This document shows, one piece after another, positions 10,001 through 17,522 of a DNA stretch of 32,289 nt (the stretch's first letter is position 1; each line of letters starts with the position of its first letter). The translations under genes and the position numbers were made by a program. The notes beneath the pieces were generated by a model. It was not told where the DNA came from. It saw nothing but the letters and a program-made list of their open reading frames with translations, and did not search any database. Source of the DNA: Blastocatellia bacterium (GTDB taxonomy: Bacteria > Acidobacteriota > Blastocatellia > UBA7656); NCBI GenBank assembly GCA_035275065.1, contig DATENM010000134.1, positions 1 through 32,289 of the forward strand, given 5' to 3'.

Positions 10001-10060
10001 TATAATAAAGAAGCCAAAAATGGCGCTGAGAAGTCCGCCGCCGCGGCCCGGCGCTTTTTT
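10001..10060 (+). promoter_or_regulatory. phoH leader: candidate -10 and A-tract/T-tract hairpin
   Basis: The 249-bp gap between the divergent M23 and phoH genes holds a perfect TATAAT at 10001-10006, with no convincing -35 at 16-18 bp, and a TTGACA at 9922-9927. Right before the phoH ATG, AAAAA (10016-10020) and GCGC (10023-10026) can pair with GCGC (10051-10054) and the T-run (10055-10060). This gives a terminator-like hairpin ending 2 nt before the start codon. No Shine-Dalgarno is evident. The region also holds a small palindrome, GCTCTATAATTAGAGC, near 9872. All regulatory readings are inference. Confidence 0.35.
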
Positions 10061-10062
10061 CT

Positions 10063-12135
10063 ATGGGGGATCAAGCAGACGAATTGAAGAAACTGACCTT
10101 ACCAGAAGATGCCATCAGGGCGCTGTATGGCCCTTATGACGAAAACATCAAGCACCTCGAAAGCCTCATCCCGGTGCGCCTCACCTTGCGTGGCAACGAG
10201 CTGATTATCGAAGGCGAAGCCGAAGACATTGCGGTCGTCGAGCGCATTCTCGAAGACTACGCCGCATTGTTTGAAGAAGGCCGGCGCATGTCGAACGACG
10301 ATCTGAAGTCGGCCTTCAAGCAGATCGCCGAAGACCGCACTTCGAGCTTGCGCGATTACTTCGTCAAAGCGCGCTTGAATCCTTCGGGCAAGAAGCAGGT
10401 GGTGGCGCGCTCGGCCATGCAGCGCCGTTATCTGGAAGCGATTGACAAGTACGACGCCGTCTTCGGAATAGGGCCAGCGGGCACCGGCAAGACGTTTCTC
10501 GCCGTCGCCAAGGCGGTCGAGGCGTTGTTCCAGAAGCGCGTCAACCGCATTATCCTGGCGCGGCCCGCGGTCGAGGCGGGCGAAAAGCTCGGCTTTCTGC
10601 CGGGCGATTTGCAGGACAAAGTTGATCCCTACCTGCGCCCGCTCTACGACGCGCTCTTCGACCTGGTGGATTACGAGCGCGTCACCAAGCTGCTCGAAAA
10701 GCGCGTTATCGAAATCGCGCCGCTGGCTTTCATGAGGGGGCGCGCGGAATCCCTGGATAGTTTGTTGATGACCCCGACCGGTTGGCGCAGGATGGGCGAC
10801 ATTCAAGTCGGCGATCTGGTCATCGGCTCGGACGGCAAGCCGACAGAAGTCCTCGGTGTTTATCCGCAGGGCAAGAAGCCTGTCTATCGTTTAACCATGA
10901 CCGATGGCGCCAGCGTGGTCGCCTGCGCCGAGCACCTCTGGCAAGTCAAAACGATGGAAGACAAGCGGCGAGATAGGCCGCCGCGCATTCTTCAGACGCA
11001 AGAGATGCTTGGCAATCTTCGGCGCCATCATCAATACCGTTACGAGTTGCCTTTGCTCTCCGCGCCGGTTGAATGGGAACCTCAGCCGGTTCCGCTCGAT
11101 CCGTATGCGCTCGGACTGATGTTGGGCGATGGTTGTATGTCGGGAAAGACTTCGCCGGCGTTTGCGACAGCCGATGACGAATTAGTCTCGTCCTTGAGTT
11201 CTTCGTTTGCGGGCATGAGCTTGCAGGTTCGACGCAAGTCCGCGATTGACTATGTGCTGGTCAACCCGCTGGCGGGCAAAGGTGGCAACAAGTTCGCGCC
11301 GGTTCGCAATCCGCTCACACAGGCATTGCGCGAGATGAACCTGGAAGGGACCTATTCGTCCACGAAGTTCATCCCCGAAGTGTACCTTTACAACAGCGCC
11401 GACGTGCGGATCGCGCTCTTGCAAGGTCTGCTCGACACCGATGGCGGCCCGGTGACGCAAGAAGGCCGAACTTGCCGGATTCAATACACCACCACCTCCG
11501 AGCGGCTGAAAGATGACGTGGTCTTCCTGGTGCGCTCGCTCGGCGGCGTCGCTTACTGGCGAAGACGCGAAGCCGAAGGCCGCAAGCCGGGCTTTGCCCA
11601 CGGTAGAGAAGTTCTCTATCGCAATGACGCCTACGTATTGGACATTCGCCTGCCTGAGCAGATCAAGCCGTTCCGCTTGCAGCGCAAGGCTGATATTTAC
11701 GAGCGCGGCGGCGGGCGCCCAATGCGCTTCATCAAAAACATCGAGCCCGTCGGCGAAGTCGAAACCCAATGCATCCGCGTCGCCGCTGCTGATTCGCTCT
11801 ATGTCACAGACGATTTCATTCTGACGCATAACACGCTTGGGGATGCGTTCATCATTCTCGACGAGGCGCAGAACACCACCTCCGAGCAGATGAAGATGTT
11901 TTTGACGCGCATCGGCTTCGGCTCGAAGGCGGTGATTACCGGCGACATCACGCAGATCGATCTGCCCGCCGGGCGGCGGTCGGGACTGGTCGAAGTGCAG
12001 CGCGTGCTCAAAGACGTTGCCGGCATCGAGTTCATTCACTTCACCGACAGAGACGTGGTGCGCCATCACCTCGTGCAGATGATCGTGCAGGCTTACGACC
12101 GCCACACTAAAACGAAGTTCGAGGACAAACTCTAA
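10063..12135 (+). CDS. phoH: PhoH-family ATPase (YbeZ/PhoL type) interrupted by an intein
   Basis: This is a 690-residue precursor. Removing the intein (residues 228-590) leaves 327 residues, normal for PhoH. The N-terminal KH-like part (about 35-70) is followed by the P-loop GIGPAGTGKT (Walker A, about 135-144), ARPAVEAGEKLGFLPGD, and PLAFMRGR up to the insertion. After it come TLGDAFIILDEAQNTT (Walker B, about 596-602), the sensor-like VITGDITQIDLP and the conserved HHLVQMIVQAY end. PhoH/YbeZ proteins are ATPases that work with YbeY in rRNA processing and ribosome quality control; ybeY lies two genes downstream. No in-frame start other than ATG 10063 fits the conserved N-terminus. The ATPase should be functional only after splicing. 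Confidence 0.93.
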   Translation: MGDQADELKKLTLPEDAIRALYGPYDENIKHLESLIPVRLTLRGNELIIEGEAEDIAVVERILEDYAALFEEGRRMSNDDLKSAFKQIAEDRTSSLRDYFVKARLNPSGKKQVVARSAMQRRYLEAIDKYDAVFGIGPAGTGKTFLAVAKAVEALFQKRVNRIILARPAVEAGEKLGFLPGDLQDKVDPYLRPLYDALFDLVDYERVTKLLEKRVIEIAPLAFMRGRAESLDSLLMTPTGWRRMGDIQVGDLVIGSDGKPTEVLGVYPQGKKPVYRLTMTDGASVVACAEHLWQVKTMEDKRRDRPPRILQTQEMLGNLRRHHQYRYELPLLSAPVEWEPQPVPLDPYALGLMLGDGCMSGKTSPAFATADDELVSSLSSSFAGMSLQVRRKSAIDYVLVNPLAGKGGNKFAPVRNPLTQALREMNLEGTYSSTKFIPEVYLYNSADVRIALLQGLLDTDGGPVTQEGRTCRIQYTTTSERLKDDVVFLVRSLGGVAYWRRREAEGRKPGFAHGREVLYRNDAYVLDIRLPEQIKPFRLQRKADIYERGGGRPMRFIKNIEPVGEVETQCIRVAAADSLYVTDDFILTHNTLGDAFIILDEAQNTTSEQMKMFLTRIGFGSKAVITGDITQIDLPAGRRSGLVEVQRVLKDVAGIEFIHFTDRDVVRHHLVQMIVQAYDRHTKTKFEDKL
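10744..11832 (+). other. class 3 intein with LAGLIDADG homing endonuclease domain (in PhoH)
   Basis: The 363-residue intein spans residues 228-590 of the precursor. It interrupts the conserved RGR/TL sequence between Walker A and Walker B. Intein residue 1 is Ala, not Cys/Ser. The class 3 triad is present: Trp66 two residues after block B His64 (AEHLW), Cys343 in block F (ETQCIRV), and Thr361 just before the terminal His362-Asn363 (ILTHN). The first C-extein residue is Thr, a usable nucleophile. Two LAGLIDADG-type motifs are visible, YALGLMLGDGC (Asp129) and LLQGLLDTDGG (Asp233), both with their catalytic-type Asp, so the endonuclease may be active. Boundaries follow from restoring an uninterrupted PhoH sequence. 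Confidence 0.92.
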
Positions 12136-12140
12136 AATGA

Positions 12141-12232
12141 GTGACAAGTGACAAGTGACGAGTGACAAGAGATGAGCGGACGAACCCGATCATCTCTCGT
12201 TCACTTGTCACTTGTCACTTGTCACTTGTCAC
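12141..12232. repeat. nested hairpin of tandem 7-mers, copy A (GTGACAA)
   Basis: The left arm has four tandem 7-mers, GTGACAA with one GTGACGA (12141-12168), then GAGATGA. After a 14-nt loop come TCATCTC (12190-12196) and four tandem TCACTTG units plus TCAC (12201-12232). The transcript could form a stem of more than 30 bp. It fills the gap between phoH and pgpH, starting 5 nt after the phoH stop and ending 5 nt before the pgpH ATG. Confidence 0.9.
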
Positions 12233-12237
12233 TGATT

Positions 12238-14598
12238 ATGGCGAAGGCATCTTCCAGATCGAAGCCGCGCGAGGTCGTCAATGGCGTCAAACGCTTTTCG
12301 GCGGGCCTGTCGGATCAGGCGGTCATTGATGCCAGCGTCGGGCTGTTTATCATCGTCGCGCTGTCGATGCTGCTGCTCAGAGATTATCAGCGGCCACTCA
12401 TCCAACAGCTTCCCGTCGGCAGCGTCGCCGCCGCCGACATCATCGCGCCCGAAGACGTTAAGATCGAAGACACCGCCGAGACCCGGCGGCTGCGCGATCA
12501 GGCTGCCGCCTCCGTGCTGCTGGTCTTTGACTTCAATCCCAAGGGCACCCGCGACGCCGTCGCCAGCCTGCAAGAGCTATTTGCCGCCGGGCGCGAAGCC
12601 GGGGCCGGCGTTTCGATAGACGACCTGCACGGCCAGATCGAAGAGCGCAGCGGCATCGCGCTTGAGCCCGAGCAGATCGCCGTGCTCGCCCGCCACCGCT
12701 TCAGCCCAGAGCTCGAACAACTGATGATCGAGCATCTGGAATCCGTGGCCATGTCGCCGATCATCAGCAGCCGCAGCCAGTTCCGCCGCCTCGGCGCCGT
12801 CGCCATTATGCGCCGCGACGTGCGCAGCGATCAGGAGACGGTCGTTAGCGACCTCGGCAGCATTAACGACAAGCTCACGGCGAGCGCCTCGCTGCGCTCG
12901 GAGAAGCTCGTCTGGCCCGCCGATTACGAGCCGCGCGAGCGCAAGCTGATGGGCGAAATCCTCGGCTCGCTCATCGTCCCGAACATCGAGTACAACGAAA
13001 GCGAAACGCAACATCGCCGCGATGCCGCGCGCGAGCAGATCAAGCCGGTCGTCGCCGCCGCCAAGAAGGGTGAGCCGATTGTGGCGCGCGGCGAGACCGT
13101 CAGCCCGGCAAAAGCCTTGCTGCTCGCGGAAGCGGCGCGCACGCGGCCCATCGGTCAGCGCGCCCTGGAATTCGGCGGCACCGTGATCATCGTCATGATG
13201 CTGACGCTGGTGCTGTGGCAGTACCTGGTTCGTTATCAGCGCCAACATCTGCGCGTCCGCCGCCACTTCCTGTTGCAAATCGCCTGCTTCGTCATCACGC
13301 TGGGCCTCGGGCGGATGTACTTCGCGTTCTCGGCGGCGATGAGCAGTTGGGCGACGAGCGCGCCGTTCAATTCGCCGATTGCTTACAAGTTCCTCGCGCC
13401 GATGGCGGTCGGCGCGGTGCTGGTGACGATTCTTACGGACGCCCACGCGGCCTTCGTCTTCTCTGCGCTGCTGACCGTCTTCGTCGGCATGTTTTCGGGC
13501 AACGTCTACCTGGCGGCGTTCACGCTGATGTCGAGCGCCGGGGCGATCTATTACCTGAAAGATTGCCGTGACCGCACGGCGCTGGTCTGGGCGGGCTTAT
13601 GGATCGGCGGCGTCAACGCGACGACGGCGCTGGCGCTCGACCTGCTGGGCGCTAACGAAGCGCGCTTCTGGCTGGTGCTTTTCGACGTGGTCTGCGGCTT
13701 TATGGGCGGCGTGCTGGCGACGATGGTGGCGTCGCTGTTGCTGCCGCTGTTCGAGTGGTTGTTCGAGATTACCACGAGCATCAAGCTGCTGGAGCTATCA
13801 AACCTCAACCTGCCGTTGTTGAAGCAACTGGCCGAGCGCGCGCCGGGAACCTACCACCACTCGATTATGGTCGGACTGCTGGCCGAAGCCGGGGCCGAAG
13901 CCATCGGCGCAGACGCGCTGTTTGCGCGCGTCGCCTGCTACTATCACGACATCGGCAAGAGCGTGCGCCCCACCTACTTCGTCGAAAACCAGACCTACAT
14001 GGAGAACCGCCACGACCAGTTAGCGCCCAAGATGTCATCGATTGTGCTGGTCAACCATGTTAAGCAAGGTGTCGAGCTGGCCCGCAAGCACAAGCTGCCG
14101 CCGCGCATCATCGCCATCATTCCGCAGCACCACGGCACCGGGCTGATGAAATATTTTTACTACAAGGCGCGCAAGCAGATCGGCGATATGGACAATGCGG
14201 CGCTTGAGCGCGAGTTCCGCTATCCCGGCCCGAAGCCGCAGACCAGGGAAGCCGCCATCATCATGATCGCCGACTCGGTCGAGGCCGCCGCGCGTACGGT
14301 GCAGGAGCCGAACCCCGCGAAGCTGCGCAACATGATCGAGATGATCATCGGCCGCATCCGCGACGACGGCCAGTTCGATGAATGCGACATCACGCAGCGC
14401 GAGCTGAAGATAGTCGCCGACAGCTTCGTCAAAGTCTTGATGGGCATTCATCACCACCGCATCGCCTATCCGGGCTATGATTTCAACCGCGCCGGCGCGC
14501 CCGCCGTGCTGTCGCAGGTGACGCCCGCCGACGTCGCGGCAGCGACACACAGCGATGCCTTGCCCGTCGCGCCGTTGAAGGAAGCCAGTGGCGATTGA
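12238..14598 (+). CDS. pgpH: 7TM-HD family cyclic-di-AMP phosphodiesterase (PgpH-like)
   Basis: This 786-residue protein has one N-terminal membrane helix (about 30-48), an extracytoplasmic 7TMR-HDED domain (about 50-310), about seven helices (about 315-520) and a cytoplasmic HD domain. The HD residues seen are TYHHS (H540, H541), YYHDIGK (H570, D571), the NHV His, PQHHGT and the final Asp in MIADSVEAA, all needed for two-metal phosphodiesterase chemistry. Homologues (Listeria PgpH, Bacillus YqfF) hydrolyse c-di-AMP. ATG 12238 is preferred. The frame stays open upstream to 12172, but that would translate the 7-mer repeat (LVTCHLS). No clear Shine-Dalgarno precedes either start. The phoH-pgpH-ybeY order matches Firmicutes and others. 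Confidence 0.9.
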   Translation: MAKASSRSKPREVVNGVKRFSAGLSDQAVIDASVGLFIIVALSMLLLRDYQRPLIQQLPVGSVAAADIIAPEDVKIEDTAETRRLRDQAAASVLLVFDFNPKGTRDAVASLQELFAAGREAGAGVSIDDLHGQIEERSGIALEPEQIAVLARHRFSPELEQLMIEHLESVAMSPIISSRSQFRRLGAVAIMRRDVRSDQETVVSDLGSINDKLTASASLRSEKLVWPADYEPRERKLMGEILGSLIVPNIEYNESETQHRRDAAREQIKPVVAAAKKGEPIVARGETVSPAKALLLAEAARTRPIGQRALEFGGTVIIVMMLTLVLWQYLVRYQRQHLRVRRHFLLQIACFVITLGLGRMYFAFSAAMSSWATSAPFNSPIAYKFLAPMAVGAVLVTILTDAHAAFVFSALLTVFVGMFSGNVYLAAFTLMSSAGAIYYLKDCRDRTALVWAGLWIGGVNATTALALDLLGANEARFWLVLFDVVCGFMGGVLATMVASLLLPLFEWLFEITTSIKLLELSNLNLPLLKQLAERAPGTYHHSIMVGLLAEAGAEAIGADALFARVACYYHDIGKSVRPTYFVENQTYMENRHDQLAPKMSSIVLVNHVKQGVELARKHKLPPRIIAIIPQHHGTGLMKYFYYKARKQIGDMDNAALEREFRYPGPKPQTREAAIIMIADSVEAAARTVQEPNPAKLRNMIEMIIGRIRDDGQFDECDITQRELKIVADSFVKVLMGIHHHRIAYPGYDFNRAGAPAVLSQVTPADVAAATHSDALPVAPLKEASGD

Positions 14599-15034
14599 AG
14601 TCGTCAACCGACAACGCCTCTGCGCCATTGACGCAGAGCTGATCGCGCGGGTCGCCGCCGCCGCGCTCGAAGCGGCGGGCAGGCGCGCGGCATCGCTCAC
14701 CGTCGCCTTTGTGCGCGATCCCGCCATTCGCAAAATGAATCGGCAATTCCGAGGCAAAGATTACGCGACCGATGTGTTGTCGTTCCCGGTCGCAAACGCG
14801 CAGGACGAAGCGGGCTTCGGCTTATCTGAAGGCGCCGACTTTCTCGGCGACCTGGTGATCGCCACCGATACGGCGCAGCGTCAGGCCAGGGAGGCCGGCC
14901 ACGCGCTCGCCCGCGAGCTGAGCGAGCTGGTCATCCACGGCACGCTGCACCTTTGCGGGTACGACCACGAAACCGACAACGGCGAGATGAATCGGCTGGA
15001 GCTGCGACTGCGGCGCAAACTGCTGAGGACGTGA
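14588..15034 (+). CDS. ybeY: endoribonuclease YbeY
   Basis: This 148-residue zinc-dependent RNase is involved in 16S rRNA 3'-end maturation and 70S quality control. The signature H117-G-T-L-H121-L-C-G-Y-D-H127 supplies the three zinc ligands, and KDYATDVLSFP is the other conserved block. Translation starts at GTG 14588, overlapping the end of pgpH by 11 bp, so the two are coupled. The TGA stop (15032-15034) lies inside the first GTGACAA unit of the following repeat, so the repeat supplies the end of the gene. It probably acts with PhoH/YbeZ and Era of the same cluster. Confidence 0.94.
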   Translation: MAIEVVNRQRLCAIDAELIARVAAAALEAAGRRAASLTVAFVRDPAIRKMNRQFRGKDYATDVLSFPVANAQDEAGFGLSEGADFLGDLVIATDTAQRQAREAGHALARELSELVIHGTLHLCGYDHETDNGEMNRLELRLRRKLLRT

Positions 15035-15126
15035 CAAGTGACAAGTGACAAGTGACAAGAGGTGAGGGTGTAAATCCCACTGACCTCTTGTGACTCACTT
15101 GTCACTTGTCACTTGTCACTTGTCAC
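15031..15126. repeat. nested hairpin of tandem 7-mers, copy B (GTGACAA)
   Basis: Four perfect tandem GTGACAA (15031-15058) are followed by AAGAGGT/ACCTCTT inner arms and four tandem TCACTTG units plus TCAC (15095-15126). The design and 7-mer are the same as in the copy at 12141, but the inner loop sequence differs. It begins inside the ybeY stop codon region and ends 6 nt before the corC ATG. Confidence 0.92.
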
Positions 15127-15132
15127 TTTCTT

Positions 15133-16443
15133 ATGTTGACTGAGTTAATTGTGACCGGCACGGCGCTCGTGGTGCTGGTCTTTCTTTCGACCATCGAGAG
15201 CGCCTATGAATCGCTCAGCGAAGTGGCGCGACGGGTGATGGCCGCCGAGCGTGAAGCGCAGCGGCGCGGACGCTTCTTCAACGAGTTGCTTGAACATCGG
15301 CAGCGCTTCGAGCTGATGCTGATTCTCGGCACGCAGCTTTCCATCGCCGCCGTCGCTATCATGGTCGCCGATATGTTGGCGACTGTCGTGGCGCACGGCG
15401 TTGTGCCGCTAACGCTCGGCGCGGTCTTTCTGGTCATCGTGCTGTTCCGCCAGTTCGTGCCCCGCTTGCTTGCGCTCAACCACCCCGAAGGCGTGCTGTG
15501 GGCGCTGTTGCCGCCCTTCAAACTCTTTTATCGCCTCTTCTCGATCTTTGTCGGCCCGGTCGCCGCGCTGCTTGAGCGCATGCGCAAGCCCGAGCCCGAA
15601 GAAGAGCCGAACGCCGAAACGGACGAGGAAGAGAGCTTCGACGAGATTCAGGCTTTCCTTGATGTCGGCGAAGAGGAAGGCATCATCGAAGAGTCGGAGG
15701 GCGAGCTGATTCAGTCGATCATCGAATTCCGCGACACCCTGGTTTCTGAGATCATGCGCCCGCGCTTGCAGATGGTGGCCATCGAGGCCACCGCCACCGT
15801 CGCCGAAGCCCGCCACCTCATCATCGAATCGAAGCATTCGCGCATTCCCGTCTACGGCGCGCAGATCGATAACATCGAAGGCGTCGTCTACGTTCGCGAC
15901 CTGCTCGCCTTTTGCGAAGACGACAAGTTCAATCGCCCGGTCACCGAATGCATGCGCCCGGCCTATTGCGTGCCGGAGAGCAAGACGATTCAAGACCTGC
16001 TCGAAGACATGCAGAAGGCCAACGTGCAGATCGCCATCGTCATTGACGAGTACGGCGGCGTCGCCGGCCTGGTGACGGTCGAAGACATCATCGAAGAGAT
16101 CGTCGGCGAAATCGAAGACGAAGACCGCGCCGCCGCCGACACCCAGATCATCCGCAACGAAGACGGCTCGTACCTGATCGATGGCAGCGCCGAGATCAAG
16201 AAGGTCGAAGAGTTGTTTCACAAAGAGATCGCGGCGGACGATTTCACGACCGTCGCCGGGCTGCTGATCCGTAAGCTCGGGCGCGTGCCGGCAGCCGGCG
16301 AAAAGATCGACTTCGCCGGCATCCAGTTCGAAGTCGTCGAGGCCGACGCGCACCGCGTCAATCGCGTCGGCCTGCGCGAGGTTGACGCCACGACGCCAGC
16401 CGGTGAAACTGAAATCCAGGGGCGCGAGCCGGTCGAGGGATAG
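15133..16443 (+). CDS. CNNM/CorC-type hemolysin-like membrane protein (DUF21, CBS pair, CorC_HlyC)
   Basis: This 436-residue protein has an N-terminal DUF21-like membrane region with about four helices (about 3-160). A linker rich in Glu follows, then the MRPRLQMVAIE start of a tandem CBS pair (about 205-330) with the IDEYGGVAGLVTVEDIIEEIVGEI signature. The C-terminal CorC_HlyC domain (about 345-420) has DFTTVAGLLIRKLGRVP. Relatives are linked to Mg2+ or other cation homeostasis, with CBS domains sensing adenine nucleotides. ATG 15133 is chosen over an upstream TTG (15106) that would translate the 7-mer repeat. It occupies the dgkA/cdd position between ybeY and era in other lineages. Confidence 0.9.
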   Translation: MLTELIVTGTALVVLVFLSTIESAYESLSEVARRVMAAEREAQRRGRFFNELLEHRQRFELMLILGTQLSIAAVAIMVADMLATVVAHGVVPLTLGAVFLVIVLFRQFVPRLLALNHPEGVLWALLPPFKLFYRLFSIFVGPVAALLERMRKPEPEEEPNAETDEEESFDEIQAFLDVGEEEGIIEESEGELIQSIIEFRDTLVSEIMRPRLQMVAIEATATVAEARHLIIESKHSRIPVYGAQIDNIEGVVYVRDLLAFCEDDKFNRPVTECMRPAYCVPESKTIQDLLEDMQKANVQIAIVIDEYGGVAGLVTVEDIIEEIVGEIEDEDRAAADTQIIRNEDGSYLIDGSAEIKKVEELFHKEIAADDFTTVAGLLIRKLGRVPAAGEKIDFAGIQFEVVEADAHRVNRVGLREVDATTPAGETEIQGREPVEG

Positions 16444-16450
16444 CCGAGTC

Positions 16451-17383
16451 ATGTCGAATCAGGAAAGCAGCGACCACCAACCTTCCGAAAGTAAGCCGGG
16501 CTACAAATCGGGCGTCGTGGCGCTGATCGGTCGCCCGAACGCCGGCAAATCCACTTTGCTCAATCACCTGGTCGGCGAGAAGATCGCTATCGTCAGCTCG
16601 AAGCCGCAGACGACGCGGACGCGCATCAGCGGCGTCCTGACGCGCCCCGCGGGGCAGATCGTCTTTTTAGACACGCCCGGCATTCACAAGCCCGGCTATC
16701 GGCTCAACCGCCGCATGATGAGCATCGTCAGTGACGCGCTCGCCACGGTTGATTTGATCCTGCTGATGGTGGACGCTTCGGTGCCGATGGGTGCCGGCGA
16801 CCGCTTCGTCCTGAACATGCTGAAGTCGGTCGCGACACCGGCCTTTTTGATCCTCAACAAAGTGGACGCGATTGCCGACAAGTCGCGCCTGCTGCCGCGC
16901 ATCGCCGCTTACACGAGCGAGCGCGAGTTCGCCGAAGTCATCCCGCTCTCGGCGCTCACCGGCGACGGCGTCGAGCTGTTGATCGAGCAGGCGCTCCGCT
17001 ACCTGCCCGAAGGGCCGCCGCTCTATCCCGAAGACGAGCTGACCGACCAGCCCGAGCGCGCTATCGTCGCCGAGCTGGTGCGCGAAAAGATTCTCGAAGC
17101 GACCGGCGACGAGCTCCCTTACGTCACGGCGGTGGTGACCGAAAGGTGGGACGAGAGCGAAGAGGTGACGCGCATCCATTGCCTGATTTATGTCGAGCGG
17201 CCTTCGCACCGCGCCATCATTATCGGCAGAGGCGGCGCGCTCTTGAAAGAGATCGGCACCCGCGCCCGTCACGACATCGAGCATCTGCTCGGTCGCCATG
17301 TCTTTCTCGGCCTGTTCGTCAAAGTGCGCGAGCACTGGCGCGACGACGAGCGTACGCTCGACGAGCTTGGCATTCAAAGCTAG
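16451..17383 (+). CDS. era: GTPase Era
   Basis: This 310-residue protein has all G motifs: G1 GRPNAGKST (27-35), G2 TTRT, G3 DTPG, G4 NKVD and a G5-like SALTG, then a KH domain with the IIGRGGALLKEIGTRAR RNA-binding loop. Era binds the 3' end of 16S rRNA and couples 30S assembly to growth, fitting the neighbouring ybeY and phoH. ATG 16451 is 7 bp after the corC stop with GAGGGA upstream. The longer in-frame start at 16382 would add an unrelated Arg-rich tail that overlaps corC. It is the last gene of the cluster. Confidence 0.95.
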   Translation: MSNQESSDHQPSESKPGYKSGVVALIGRPNAGKSTLLNHLVGEKIAIVSSKPQTTRTRISGVLTRPAGQIVFLDTPGIHKPGYRLNRRMMSIVSDALATVDLILLMVDASVPMGAGDRFVLNMLKSVATPAFLILNKVDAIADKSRLLPRIAAYTSEREFAEVIPLSALTGDGVELLIEQALRYLPEGPPLYPEDELTDQPERAIVAELVREKILEATGDELPYVTAVVTERWDESEEVTRIHCLIYVERPSHRAIIIGRGGALLKEIGTRARHDIEHLLGRHVFLGLFVKVREHWRDDERTLDELGIQS

Positions 17384-17454
17384 AGCCGTTATTGATGACG
17401 GTTGCCATGTAGCGCAATCTGTTAGATTGCGCTACACCCGACGGAAAACCGCAC
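17383..17454. repeat. REP-like palindrome copy 2 (short form)
   Basis: Perfect 13-bp arms TGTAGCGCAATCT (17408-17420) and its complement (17424-17436) flank a GTT loop. This equals half of the longer copies. Flanks match copy 1: TTGCCATG on the left and CCCGA..GNAAACCGC on the right. The left end, GAGCCGTT, begins on the last base of the era TAG stop codon. Confidence 0.8.
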
Positions 17455-17522
17455 TAATCACGACTGACTGATTCCTCCCGCGCCGCAATCCCTTCCGCCA
17501 GCCGCTGCATTTTCCACAAGTA

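Noticed and set aside
11182..12168. 328-codon minus-strand open frame opposite the intein and the end of phoH
   Set aside because: It begins in the 7-mer repeat (LVTCHLS) and mirrors the coding strand; no family resemblance.
12141..12232. Tandem 7-mers as a CRISPR-like array
   Set aside because: Units are contiguous with no spacers and occur as inverted arms of one hairpin; no cas genes are present.
12172..12237. Longer N-terminus for PgpH starting at ATG 12172
   Set aside because: It would translate the right arm of the 7-mer repeat; homologues begin near the ATG at 12238.
15106..15132. Longer N-terminus for the CorC-like protein starting at TTG 15106
   Set aside because: It encodes the repeat peptide SLVTCH; ATG 15133 begins the DUF21 membrane region directly.
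15409..16452. 347-codon minus-strand open frame opposite corC
   Set aside because: It is a mirror of Glu/Asp-rich CBS-domain codons, with no recognisable domain or ribosome site.
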